Below the pieces are notes generated by a model. The model made no database searches, was not told the DNA's origin, and saw nothing but the letters and a program-made list of their open reading frames with translations. Made by a program: the position numbers and the translations under genes. A DNA stretch of 17,319 bases from Basidiobolus heterosporus B8920 (taxonomy: Eukaryota; Basidiobolomycota; Basidiobolomycetes; Basidiobolales; Basidiobolaceae), in the NCBI GenBank assembly GCA_000697455.1, contig JNET01033352.1, positions 1-17,319 on the forward strand, in the 5' to 3' direction. This document shows positions 1 through 9,309 of this stretch, in pieces (positions within the stretch are counted from its first letter, which is position 1; each line of letters opens with the position of its first letter).

Positions 1-142
1 GGTAATCATCGCTCCAATCATTTCTCAATCCGTAGCGATCACTGGCATGTGCAGGTGTGTAGTCTCTCTCAGCGACACTAGCTCCAGAGATTATTGAGGC
101 AACTGAGAGGGTAAACAGCAATTGGAGGGAAGTGAAATGCAT
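1..142 (-). CDS. Secreted protein of unknown function, 5' part only
   Basis: An open frame starts at ATG 142-140 on the minus strand and runs off the left edge, giving 47 residues. The first 24 form a textbook signal peptide: a short polar n-region (MHFTS), a hydrophobic core (about LQLLFTLSVASII) and a small-residue stretch, GASVA, where cleavage is likely. The mature part starts near ERDYTPAHASDRYGLR and is charged and hydrophilic, rich in Asp, Tyr and Arg. Nothing of the functional domain is in the window, so no family can be given. It lies downstream of, and on the same strand as, the kinase gene, which may also encode a secretory-pathway protein. A TATATAAG sequence on the minus strand at 287-280 could be its promoter element. 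The signal peptide is read directly from the sequence; secretion is inferred. Confidence 0.6.
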   Translation of the reverse strand, partial: MHFTSLQLLFTLSVASIISGASVAERDYTPAHASDRYGLRNDWSDDY

Positions 143-279
143 TCTTCAAGTAAGAGTAGTATTTGCTATTTTTTTGTATCTTCAGCCTTAAATGTCAGTT
201 GCTGGTCTAGATATAACCAATTACCAGAAACCAATGCTTAGGGGGTATTTGATGCGCTTCAATTATCCATCTGTCAGTA

Positions 280-287
280 CTTATATA
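280..287 (-). promoter_or_regulatory. Possible TATA box of the secreted-protein gene
   Basis: The minus strand reads TATATAAG here, about 138 bases before the ATG at 142. The gap to the start codon is longer than for the similar box in front of the homoserine kinase gene, so a 5' UTR of some length would be needed. It is a motif match only. Confidence 0.25.
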
Positions 288-473
288 GAACCTCGCTCAC
301 GTCCCCTCTAACAGCCAGTTATGGAAATAATCTCCGGCTGATAAGTTGAAATATTTCCTAGATCTATCTCTATTGTGCTGGATTCAAATGGCAGTCGCAT
401 GGCAAGTATCATTTGAAGATCAGTATTTTATGACAATTAGATATGCGGAGGCTCGAGATATCCTTACTACCTT

Positions 474-3324
474 TTACCGATGTAATCCCTGTCTCTTATA
501 CACATCTATGCGCCTTTGGACGTCGAAGATTAGCAAGTGTTCTAAGAAACCAATGAGCTCCGGTTCAAAGTACGGCGGATATTTTCTTGGGATTTCGTAG
601 ACTGACTTGTCTGATATGGTTTCGATAAAGAAAGGAGCAAACTCATCTCCGTGTGCAGCCTGTCTCTTATACACATCTATGCGCCTTTGGACGTCGAAGA
701 TTAGCAAGTGTTCTAAGAAACCAATGAGCTCCGGTTCAAAGTACGGCGGATATTTTCTTGGGATTTCGTAGACTGACTTGTCTGATATGGTTTCGATAAA
801 GAAAGGAGCAAACTCATCTCCGTGTGCAGCCTGTCTCTTATACACATCTATGCGCCTTTGGACGTCGAAGATTAGCAAGTGTTCTAAGAAACCAATGAGC
901 TCCGGTTCAAAGTACGGCGGATATTTTCTTGGGATTTCGTAGACTGACTTGTCTGATATGGTTTCGATAAAGAAAGGAGCAAACTCATCTCCGTGTGCAG
1001 CCTGTCTCTTATACACATCTATGCGCCTTTGGACGTCGAAGATTAGCAAGTGTTCTAAGAAACCAATGAGCTCCGGTTCAAAGTACGGCGGATATTTTCT
1101 TGGGATTTCGTAGACTGACTTGTCTGATATGGTTTCGATAAAGAAAGGAGCAAACTCATCTCCGTGTGCAGCCTGTCTCTTATACACATCTATGCGCCTT
1201 TGGACGTCGAAGATTAGCAAGTGTTCTAAGAAACCAATGAGCTCCGGTTCAAAGTACGGCGGATATTTTCTTGGGATTTCGTAGACTGACTTGTCTGATA
1301 TGGTTTCGATAAAGAAAGGAGCAAACTCATCTCCGTGTGCAGCCTGTCTCTTATACACATCTATGCGCCTTTGGACGTCGAAGATTAGCAAGTGTTCTAA
1401 GAAACCAATGAGCTCCGGTTCAAAGTACGGCGGATATTTTCTTGGGATTTCGTAGACTGACTTGTCTGATATGGTTTCGATAAAGAAAGGAGCAAACTCA
1501 TCTCCGTGTGCAGCCTGTCTCTTATACACATCTATGCGCCTTTGGACGTCGAAGATTAGCAAGTGTTCTAAGAAACCAATGAGCTCCGGTTCAAAGTACG
1601 GCGGATATTTTCTTGGGATTTCGTAGACTGACTTGTCTGATATGGTTTCGATAAAGAAAGGAGCAAACTCATCTCCGTGTGCAGCCTGTCTCTTATACAC
1701 ATCTATGCGCCTTTGGACGTCGAAGATTAGCAAGTGTTCTAAGAAACCAATGAGCTCCGGTTCAAAGTACGGCGGATATTTTCTTGGGATTTCGTAGACT
1801 GACTTGTCTGATATGGTTTCGATAAAGAAAGGAGCAAACTCATCTCCGTGTGCAGCCTGTCTCTTATACACATCTATGCGCCTTTGGACGTCGAAGATTA
1901 GCAAGTGTTCTAAGAAACCAATGAGCTCCGGTTCAAAGTACGGCGGATATTTTCTTGGGATTTCGTAGACTGACTTGTCTGATATGGTTTCGATAAAGAA
2001 AGGAGCAAACTCATCTCCGTGTGCAGCCACGCTTTGGGGATTGTTGGCAGTATATGCCTGTATATACATCCAGTACACTGTCGCACCTACACTAAACCAG
2101 TCAGCGGAAGTACGTGGGTGTTGATAATCGTCCGTGTATACTTCAGGGGCAGTGGCTACCTCGTTAAACACTATGACATCACTCCAGAGGTCACCATGGA
2201 TGGGCTGAACACCTCCATAATCGATGAGCTTTATATGATCACGGTGTACTCTGTCGGTAAACATTAAATTGTTGGGTTTTATATCACCATGAACGGCGCC
2301 AGTAATTTTATGGAAATCATCGACTGCTTGGACAAACTGAGCCACCAACTTTCTAAGTTGTCCATTAGAAAGACCACGGAAAGAGTTCATACGACTGATA
2401 TCCTCACCAGCCAGATATTCGTAGAACACATATGGTATCCCATCATCCTCCTGTCCGTGGCACCACATACCAGCGATATATGGGGAAGTTTCACTAGCTG
2501 CTAGCAACATGTACATGATCTCCATCTCCATATGGTAACAGTGCATTTCTTCTTTATCAGTTACGTTGAAGCGCTTCTTAATGAATTCCTTACCGCTTTC
2601 ACGATGACGCATCCTTTCGATGGCACGACGACAGTATTTCTGAGTGCATATGTTCTCATCGATCGTCTCGAATTCCTCGCTGATACACCCAGGCAGGAAA
2701 CGACCCACACTCTAAGTAAATCAAGCAAGAATATTTAGACGTACTGCTTTCGTTGCAGCAACTTTTGTGCAGTAGAAGAGTTACCTCGTATATTTGATTC
2801 ATGATACCATCCACGTCGAAACTAGCATCCGCGCTATTCAAATCGTCTAGCTCCAATTCGTCAGGGTAGTTTTCCAGATGCATAGCTAGCTCCTCTTTCC
2901 AAGTTGAGTCCAGATTTTCATCATGATCCTTTTCTAGTATCTTCATCATTAATTCCTTGTCTTGCGAGTTCAAACCATCCCACAATCCGGCCCGATCTTC
3001 TTCATCAAACTCCTCGAGGAATGCTTGAGAACGGCGCATCTGTTGCAGATAGTTTAAGAGGTTGGAATCTGGATATGCTTTGGTTGGATGGGATCTTAGT
3101 AAAAGATGGTCAAGTGGTTTAGCTTCACTTGATAGATGGGGAAACGGATCGCTAAGTGGTGCATGCTTATCATCATTAGGGCTCCAAGCGAGGTTCACTT
3201 GAGAAAGCAATGGATCTTGTAAGGGTTTGTGAAGTCCTGGGATATCTGCTTCAAGCGAATCGCCTTTTCCAACATAATTCAAAAGAACGATAGCTTGAGA
3301 GAACAAAGGGATCCAGCAAAGCAT
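474..3324 (-). CDS. Protein kinase with signal-peptide-like N-terminus, C-terminal part distorted by an artefactual repeat
   Basis: Exon 1 is 3324-2785 (180 residues). A 73-bp intron (2784-2712, GTAACT...TTAG) joins phase 0 to exon 2 at 2711. The N-terminus MLCWIPLFSQAIVLLNYVG is hydrophobic like a signal peptide, followed by an acidic, Leu-rich spacer. Kinase motifs follow: beta-3 lysine in FIKKRF (about 225-226), alpha-C glutamate in HMEMEIM, VHGDIKPNN as catalytic loop (HGD replaces HRD, about 321-323), DYG (about 344) for DFG, APE (about 368) and DWFSVG (about 384). The glycine-rich loop lacks its glycines (ICTQKYCRRAIERM). Lys, Glu, Asp and Asn needed for catalysis are present, so it may be active. 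From about residue 409 the C-lobe segment repeats nine times with mosaic-end-derived DVYKRQ between copies, which is technical. A native length near 465 residues is inferred. The exact family is not recognised; DWFSVG and the C-lobe resemble the AGC/GRK style. Confidence 0.75.
489..2027. repeat. Nine identical 171-bp tandem units, each with a synthetic Tn5/Nextera mosaic end
   Basis: Units begin at 489, 660, 831, 1002, 1173, 1344, 1515, 1686 and 1857. Each consists of CTGTCTCTTATACACATCT (19 bp) followed by the same 152 bases of kinase C-lobe coding sequence, ending ...GTGTGCAGC. I saw no differences between copies. The 19-mer is the reverse complement of AGATGTGTATAAGAGACAG, the engineered mosaic end used in tagmentation libraries. 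It is a laboratory hybrid of the Tn5 outer and inner ends. Because 171 is 57 x 3, the frame stays open and gives a false 57-residue protein repeat ending in VYKRQ, a known adapter signature in predicted proteins. On the plus strand the same adapter gives CLLYTS. The right flank at 2028 rejoins normal gene sequence. Confidence 0.97.
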
Positions 3325-4288
3325 ATGTATGTTTACGTAATCTACGAACAAAAGGATGCTGGAAAGGTTGAGGATTTTATGCGCAGGATGTCAAATGGGT
3401 AATGTAAATAACAAAATTAAGCCAAACTTTCTTTTTCTTTGAGTGAACCTGATTCTTAACTATTTGCGTTCTATCACACTCTTTTATAGACGTGACTATT
3501 CTCCATCGCCACACATGCACTGGTTTTCTTAACGGTTTTTCATCCGAATCATATTACACCAGTCGTTTCGAAGATTTCCACAACATATCGATTAAATCCC
3601 GGTTTTGGTTGGCTTTTGTTTTGACGCTCTATGCTATTTGATCCGGTATTCAAGTGGGTTTGAAAAGACTGTTTTCGGCAATTTTCTTTTATATTCGTGA
3701 GTGAAGGATCGACTTAATTGAGCATTTTCTCATATGAACCAACGGTTTCATGGAACCTACGCGAACGTTGATGAGTGTGAGTGTGAGTATGAGCGTAGGT
3801 GTGTGCGTGCGTGTGTATGTGTTGATGTATATGCGAGCACATATGCGTATCTGTTTGATGTTCTCCGGAGAATATATCCATCACTTGTCTAAAGTCTGGA
3901 TTGAATGAATCTGACCTATTGCTCCACCTATTGCCCCAATCAAACAATTATATATTGCGACCTAGTCGATTATCCGTGGTGGATCCAAGTCAACGATAAG
4001 CCTACAACTACAGATACCCACAGATATATTCATTCTTTAATCCACTGTTTCTGCTTTGATTTTGAATATTAATTTTGTAAAAGACGAGCATAAATCATAC
4101 AAATTCCCTAATAAAAACTCTCACAATGACGACTTAAGAAAAAGCGGACTTTTAACATGATGCCAGCGTCGAAATAAAGGTTTTAAATGAAATATGTTAA
4201 GGTATACATGTTATTAACTCTGGTGTAAAAGGAAGAAAGATTATGAAATAAACTACGATTTCATTGGTCATTGAAAAGAACTTCCTTG
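3325..4288. other. Gene-free stretch with an imperfect TG microsatellite
   Basis: This is A/T-rich sequence between the kinase start and the end of the Sec72-like gene. It must hold the kinase promoter and the 3' UTR of the TPR gene. I see no spliced coding sequence. The only open frame, on the minus strand around 3714-3947, is a translation of the TG/CA repeat (runs of His-Thr) and is not credible as a gene. Confidence 0.6.
3774..3834. repeat. Imperfect (TG)n microsatellite
   Basis: The plus strand is a run of GTGTGA, GTGTGT and GCGTGT variants with occasional TATG. It is simple-sequence DNA and is degenerate, so probably not freshly expanded. It lies in the spacer between the kinase and TPR genes. 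Confidence 0.7.
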
Positions 4289-4912
4289 TTACAAGTATTT
4301 CCTAGTACTCTCGAGAGTAGAGCGTAACTCCTTATTATCGGGTTCGAACATGACGGCAAACTCGAAAGCCTCTACTGCCTCTGGATATCTTTCCAATCCA
4401 ACTAGAGCTTTACCCTTGCGGAAATGACCCTTGGCCCAATTTCTACGAAGTTGCGTGACTGCTTCCGTGTCATAATATGCCTCAAGGTACTTTTTCATTT
4501 CCAAATAGCAAGCGGCTCTGTTACAAAGTAACACAGTAGATTCCTCAAGCAACAACTGGGAAGAATCCCATACTGGACGAAGATTACTAAACTCGATGGC
4601 CTGGGTATAACACTTGATCGCATCCTCATATCTCTTATTTTTGTAGCACTCGTTACCTTGGGTCTTCAATTGGTTGATTGCTTCACCTTGTTGTGGGTTG
4701 GGTGGAGGGATTTCACCACGGTTAAGTTGCATTATCTTACAGAGATGGTTCAAGTCATGGAAGTTAACCCCACATTGCTCACAGACTTCGAGGTTGTGAG
4801 CCTTGCAATAGCTCAGGCCCTCCTTGATAGTGACTTGGGAAAGGTCGAAGCTTTGAGTCTTCTTACTGCGTAAGAGATCTTCAGTGCTCATCAAATAGCT
4901 TGGTACAGACAT
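4289..4912 (-). CDS. TPR protein, probable Sec72-like ER translocation subunit
   Basis: A single exon of 207 residues starts at ATG 4912 and ends in RKYL. Two parts are visible. Residues 35-60 hold YCKAHNLEVCEQCGVNFHDL, a Cys36/His39/Cys44/Cys47/His52 cluster followed by a short Leu-rich helix. Residues 78-195 hold three tetratricopeptide repeats: LKTQGNECYKNKRYEDAIKC, LLCNRAACYLEMKKYLEAYY and GHFRKGKALVGLERYPEAVE. The order 'CxAH..xCxxC..xF..LN' then TPR matches fungal Sec72-type proteins. In the post-translational Sec63 complex, Sec72 partners Sec71 on the cytosolic ER face and its TPR binds the C-termini of Hsp70 chaperones. Length fits (yeast Sec72 is 193 residues). Alternatives are a Cns1/TTC4-like or other Hsp70/90 co-chaperone. 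The TPRs are certain; the Sec72 name is an inference. Confidence 0.8.
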   Translation of the reverse strand: MSVPSYLMSTEDLLRSKKTQSFDLSQVTIKEGLSYCKAHNLEVCEQCGVNFHDLNHLCKIMQLNRGEIPPPNPQQGEAINQLKTQGNECYKNKRYEDAIKCYTQAIEFSNLRPVWDSSQLLLEESTVLLCNRAACYLEMKKYLEAYYDTEAVTQLRRNWAKGHFRKGKALVGLERYPEAVEAFEFAVMFEPDNKELRSTLESTRKYL

Positions 4913-5581
4913 GATTTTCTTTCGTAGAGTTTTGATGGATGAACAGTTCTTGAAAAACTATCCCTTTGCAGAGGTGGAGTAGGGGGAAAGGTAAGAAAGA
5001 GTAAGGAACAGAGACGAAAGTGAGAGTTTTGAGTATGTTTTAACCAAGTTGGAAGATACCTTTTTGATAATGGAATTTTTGAACTCGTGGCATCTGTATA
5101 GCGCTATCTAACATACCCTAGGTTATTTACATTACACCGGAGTGTTTCAGAATCTAGGGCAAATACCCACCAAGTTGATCGAAACACAGGTCGAAACAGG
5201 CTCTAATATTGAAAATGTCTCTTCAATGATATAACAAGTTGATGGATTTTTGACCAAACATATATGGCCAAGACATGATCAGCCATCGTGAAATTTAGTG
5301 CTAAATTAGCCAATCAGATAAGTTAAAGTGGCATCAGTAGTGTTTCCTTCCTCTGAATTGAACACGACCTTTGAATTGTAACAACATATAAAGGTTTAAC
5401 AGCAACAATGTAGGCTTATTTAATAGTACGGCGTAGGCATGCACCAAAAAGTGATCTTGGAATGATGTTTATTGGTATTGATGGCTGTCATGGGAGTATC
5501 TAAGATAGGTGATGGTTTATCACTTTTGCTGGGATATTTGTAAGGTTTTGGGAGAAGAGGGCGTGTTTTAGACCAATGAGC
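4913..5581. other. Gene-free spacer: promoter of the TPR gene and 3' flank of the two-TM gene
   Basis: Just upstream of the TPR start (about 4960-5035) the minus strand is a pyrimidine-rich tract, which is common around fungal transcription starts. The rest is A/T-rich with stops in all frames. I see no RNA gene, repeat or spliced exon. Confidence 0.5.
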
Positions 5582-6364
5582 CTAAGGAAACCCAGTCAAC
5601 CCAAAATACCTGGGCTCTGTAATAATGAAAGCAAGTACTGAAATCATCGAAAATACCGTGAATATCAGGAAGATGGTGCGATTACGACCACGCCAAATAT
5701 AATCATCTCCAGTGGTTTTGATCTGTGAAGGAAGATATAGTGATCCATAAATCCAAGCTGGGAAAAATAAGAAACCAACAAAGAAGAGGACTTTGGCAAC
5801 AGGGCAGCCCACGAGATGGGTCTCTGTGGTGGTGATTGGGTTTCGGCGGAGTTTTTTGAACTTCGTCGGTTTCAAATTGTGTAGCCAAGTTGTCAGATCT
5901 ATGGATGTAAATGATCCAAATTTGATCGAATAAAGCGCTTTATAAGCATCGAAGTTTTCTTTCAAGTTCTCATCCCGACTACACAGCGTTTTCTCATCAA
6001 ACTTCCCCGGTCTCCTCAATTCCAGGAAGCTTGAGTGGAACGGATCCTTGTGTTGAGCATCGATTCTGGGATACGAAGACGTATGATCCGAACTTGTTGA
6101 TGTTCTATCGGAAAACTCCGTCGTTGACCTATCGTCCAGGTCGAGATTTACACGAGATGGGCTCATTGAATATCCGGCATTATTTCCGAAGGAAAACTCC
6201 ATACAAGCAGGCCCCGAGCTTCTATTTATTTGACTTTCTTCGTCTTGTAAAGGATCAACCGCTTGTGAATCTTCATACCCGGTTAAACTACTCTTCACTC
6301 CTGCATGTGATAGGGCTGAAAACCCAGAGTCTATGGATCCTTGGGAGCTACGTAGATTGGACAT
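5582..6364 (-). CDS. Ser-rich protein with two C-terminal transmembrane segments, family not recognised
   Basis: A single exon of 260 residues runs from ATG 6364 to a stop at 5584-5582. Residues 1-130 are hydrophilic and probably disordered, rich in Ser, Thr and Asp (for example DRTSTSSDHTSSYPR), with many potential phosphorylation sites. Residues 163-178 are strongly basic (LKPTKFKKLRRNP). Two hydrophobic segments follow: VAKVLFFVGFLFFPAWIYGS (about 189-210) and IFLIFTVFSMISVLAFIITE (about 231-250). They are separated by a short polar loop containing DYIWRGRNRT, and the tail is PRYFGLTGFP. This suggests a hairpin-anchored membrane protein with a long regulated cytosolic tail. There is no signal peptide. 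Similar 'KxLFFxGFxFFPxW ... RxRNR' C-termini occur in uncharacterised fungal membrane proteins, but I cannot name one. The reading frame is convincing; the function is unknown. Confidence 0.75.
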   Translation of the reverse strand: MSNLRSSQGSIDSGFSALSHAGVKSSLTGYEDSQAVDPLQDEESQINRSSGPACMEFSFGNNAGYSMSPSRVNLDLDDRSTTEFSDRTSTSSDHTSSYPRIDAQHKDPFHSSFLELRRPGKFDEKTLCSRDENLKENFDAYKALYSIKFGSFTSIDLTTWLHNLKPTKFKKLRRNPITTTETHLVGCPVAKVLFFVGFLFFPAWIYGSLYLPSQIKTTGDDYIWRGRNRTIFLIFTVFSMISVLAFIITEPRYFGLTGFP

Positions 6365-7421
6365 TGTTGTTGATATGACAGATTTGATGGCTGTGGCGTA
6401 GATGTCGGGTCTATTTGAGTTTGTAAAGCACCAAGTGTAGTACCAATATTCTGTGTGAAGGGGCTTCTTTTGAACAAACTGATGAAAGTCAAAATACCGC
6501 TAGTCACTCGGATTTAAAGCCGCGTAAAAATGACTCTGGGATATATATTGAGTTTGGTAAATAATAATTAGAATAGAATTGGGGCCTGGGATTGAGATGG
6601 GCTTGGGACTGGGATCGAGAAAAGGTCAGCGGATCCTTTTGCAATGTACTCGGCCCTGGGTATTCCAGTGAATGAGAATAGAGTGGGGCAAAATACTCTT
6701 TATCGAAGTATATTAAGTTGGCTTTAATAGTTGCACGCATCCAGCGGAGGTCATTAGGCTGCTTTATATTGGACAGACACTGTCTGTCTATCGTATGCAT
6801 TGATTGCTCCAACTGTCAACAGGACAGTGAACGAAAATTCGGATTTTGTTTGATGCAGATGCATTGCTGTAGTGTTACCAAACATTCGTGTTTTCGGTTT
6901 ACATGAAAATATAGATCACTATGGTGGATACTGATGTTTGTCATTTGTTGACATCATTCCCTCACATCCTTAGGTATTTCATTACACATCCAATTATGTT
7001 CATCCTAATCTTCAAGGATACTAGGCGATAAAAAGCTTGATACTTTTATTGTTCGATCGCCTACAAACAAGAATTTACAACAAAGTAGACATTTGATACA
7101 TATCTACGACAGCTTTCTGAAGATTGAACATCGGTCACGATTTCCATTGCATCAATGAAGATAACAAGCACTATGGTACAGAGATGTGGATACAATGAAA
7201 TGTACTAGATACGCGAGGTAAAACTTCCCTCAAACGCACCAGCAATAAAGCTTAGGGTAGGCAATAAAATCTGATTATTTCTAATGATATCAAGCTCTAT
7301 CCGATATGGGGTTAACAAAACTCCGGCCTTTTGGGTGGTGAAAATTGCTTGAGTGACTTTTCTGCGCCAAGGTCACCATAGAATGACCTAGGGCTAGGTA
7401 AGCTTCAAAAGCAGACTCGGT
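6365..7421. other. About 1 kb without a credible gene
   Basis: This lies between the start of the two-TM gene and the stop of the PEHE gene, both on the minus strand. It should hold the promoter of the former and the 3' UTR of the latter. A 102-codon minus-strand open frame (6812-6504) opens with TTG and has no recognisable domain. I treat it as chance or UTR sequence. No tRNA, repeat or mobile element is seen. Confidence 0.5.
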
Positions 7422-9022
7422 TCAGGATGAATCCTTACGACGTTTCAAAGTGTCATATGTGCGGGGTAGATCAAAGTCCACTTGGAAAAATATGGGATTG
7501 GGCAAAACTAGTGAGATTTCGTTGGCTCTTCTAGTGATTGAATGACGCTTGATTGTAGCAAGCAAAATGTGGGTGTCCACGATGTTGGGGGCTGGCGAAG
7601 AATCAACCGGTACGGGTACAACGTCGGAAGAAAGGTCGGCACTTTTCTGCCGTGGTGGATGAGACACTCTGTTGGTGCGTGTTCGCTTGTTGATTTTTAA
7701 ATGACGAAGTTCTTCCATCATGAGGCGTTTTTTGTACTCCTGGTGAGCGAGAAGCTCTTGCTCTCGGTTTTTCATCTTCTTTTCGGCTAATTCATGCTTT
7801 CTGTGACGTTTCTCATAAGCAGCAGTCGCGATATCCTCCTGTGTTTTTGTTGATTGGTAAGAACACTTTGAAACGATGCTTAATTTATATTGAGATTACC
7901 AAGTTTTCTGGCTCTAAATGTTGTTTCCGTCGGCTTCGTCTGATCATTCCGGATGCGCTTTCAATTGGTACAAAATGGGGGATCTCTATGTCCAGATTAG
8001 TCACTCGCACCTGCTCTTCAAACTCTTCTCCAATATCCTCTTTCACTTGACATTCATTGAGGATGGCTTCGTCTTCTGTAATGTAGAAGCAGATATCACT
8101 CAATCTCATCTCTGTATGAGTGCCTTTAATAATGCATCAGTAAATATTCCACTTCAAATGATCAATCAGCTTTTGTTTAACAGCCGCTTACTTTGTGCTG
8201 AGGATTCAACTTTGTCATCCGTCAACTTTTGATGGATCGTCTTATCGATACGACCAAGCCCAGGTTCTGTAGGCAGTGCGACTTTCTTCTCAGCAACGTT
8301 CACTGTGGGGTTTTCTTTATCTTCGTCTTGTTTAGTGATGGATTGTTCTAATGGTTTCGAATTTTTTTGTTTGATCGAAGATTTTTTAGTAGATTTACTA
8401 GATATACCCGAAGCTTTACTCTTCGGTTCAGTAAGCTTTTGGCGAGTTTTCTTTTTCTGTGGTTCTATGTTGGCGATATTAGTTTCACTGACATTCTCAC
8501 TAAGCGTTAAAGAAGTGTCATCCCCTCCAGATTTTCCCTTGGTTTTTCTAGACTTTTTAATGGGCTGTGTTGCTGTAGTCAATGATTTTTTCGGTCGTTT
8601 TTTGACCGGTTTGGTAGAGGCTTTTTTGATTTTAGTAGATTCGATTGCCACTGGCATAACGTTATGTATGATCGATGAAGGATGTTCTGTAGATTTTCGT
8701 TTACGTTTCTCTTGTTGGAGCTTAGTGTTTACTTTCTTGTGGCTTACTTTTTCCGTCTTGTTCCTAGAATATAAAACGCTCAATAAGAAACGAGTCACGC
8801 AAGATTAAGATTTTTTTGTTTGAGGGTGAGGGTGAATTAGGATGTTTTATATGAGTGCGAACCAAGGCAATAAGAGTTGGGTAGGCCAGAAGATTGGATA
8901 AACATTGAGGGAAGCTAGTGTGTAGATTTATTTTTTTGAAAGGTATCTATTCACGAAAGTGGTCAACACTACCTTGGTTGCCGATGCTCAGAATTTTTTT
9001 TAGGTTCTTGCCTAGTCTTCAT
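7422..9022 (-). CDS. PEHE-domain nuclear protein (MSL1/KANSL1-like), four exons
   Basis: I reconstruct exons 9022-8973, 8763-8192, 8111-7900 and 7838-7422. The introns are 209, 80 and 61 bp, all GT-AG, and phases 2, 1 and 0 match at every join, giving 416 residues. Residues 1-207 are basic and Lys/Ser/Thr-rich (KKRPKKSLTT, KKKTRQKLTEPKSKASG), typical of a disordered chromatin protein. Exons 3-4 carry the domain: VRVTNLDIEIPHFVPIE, then across the splice ENL-EDIATAAYEKRHRKHELAEKKMK, a Glu/Lys helix. This resembles the PEHE domain of MSL1 and KANSL1 ('P.W..L ... DEAY..RH...E..EKRR'), which in animals binds MOF-type histone acetyltransferases. A fungal role in acetyltransferase complexes is inferred from the family. 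Exon 1 (MKTRQEPKKNSEHRQP) is the least certain part, as it is only 50 bases long. Confidence 0.65.
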
Positions 9023-9309
9023 GCTATTCTTTAACTTGGAGAGAAAAGACTACCGATCTTGTAGTAACATTAGTTGGCTTCTAGCAAAAAGGATGTAGTC
9101 AGTTTAATGAGGGCTGAAAATGAATTCCCTTGCGTGTCTTTAGCGAGTGATATGATTCAGTTACTTTCTAATAAGTAGATTTGAATTAAATAGTGATGGA
9201 TTCACATAAATATTTAATAAATCATTTTTAAAGTGTTCCCTCTTTCAGATGCAATACAAAGTGCACATAAATCTGCACACTTGACTATCTAAATCGATAA
9301 TGGAGCAAA

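Noticed and set aside
489-507. A natural Tn5-like insertion
   Set aside because: The 19-mer is the engineered mosaic end; there is no transposase, no inverted partner and no 9-bp target duplication.
489-2027. A new kinase class with nine 57-residue C-lobe repeats
   Set aside because: Each repeat contains the synthetic mosaic end, so the repetition is technical.
3714-3947. Minus-strand 77-codon open frame
   Set aside because: It is a translation of the TG/CA microsatellite, giving His/Thr runs.
4335-4360. tRNA-like GGTTCGAAC B box
   Set aside because: It lies inside the TPR coding sequence and no A box or acceptor stem is present.
6504-6812. Minus-strand 102-codon open frame upstream of the two-TM gene
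   Set aside because: It opens with TTG, shows no domain and has no clear splice link to the gene downstream; probably chance.
8305-8808. Plus-strand 167-codon hydrophobic open frame
   Set aside because: It is the antisense of the Lys/Ser-rich exon 2 of the PEHE gene; antisense of lysine codons gives Phe and Leu.
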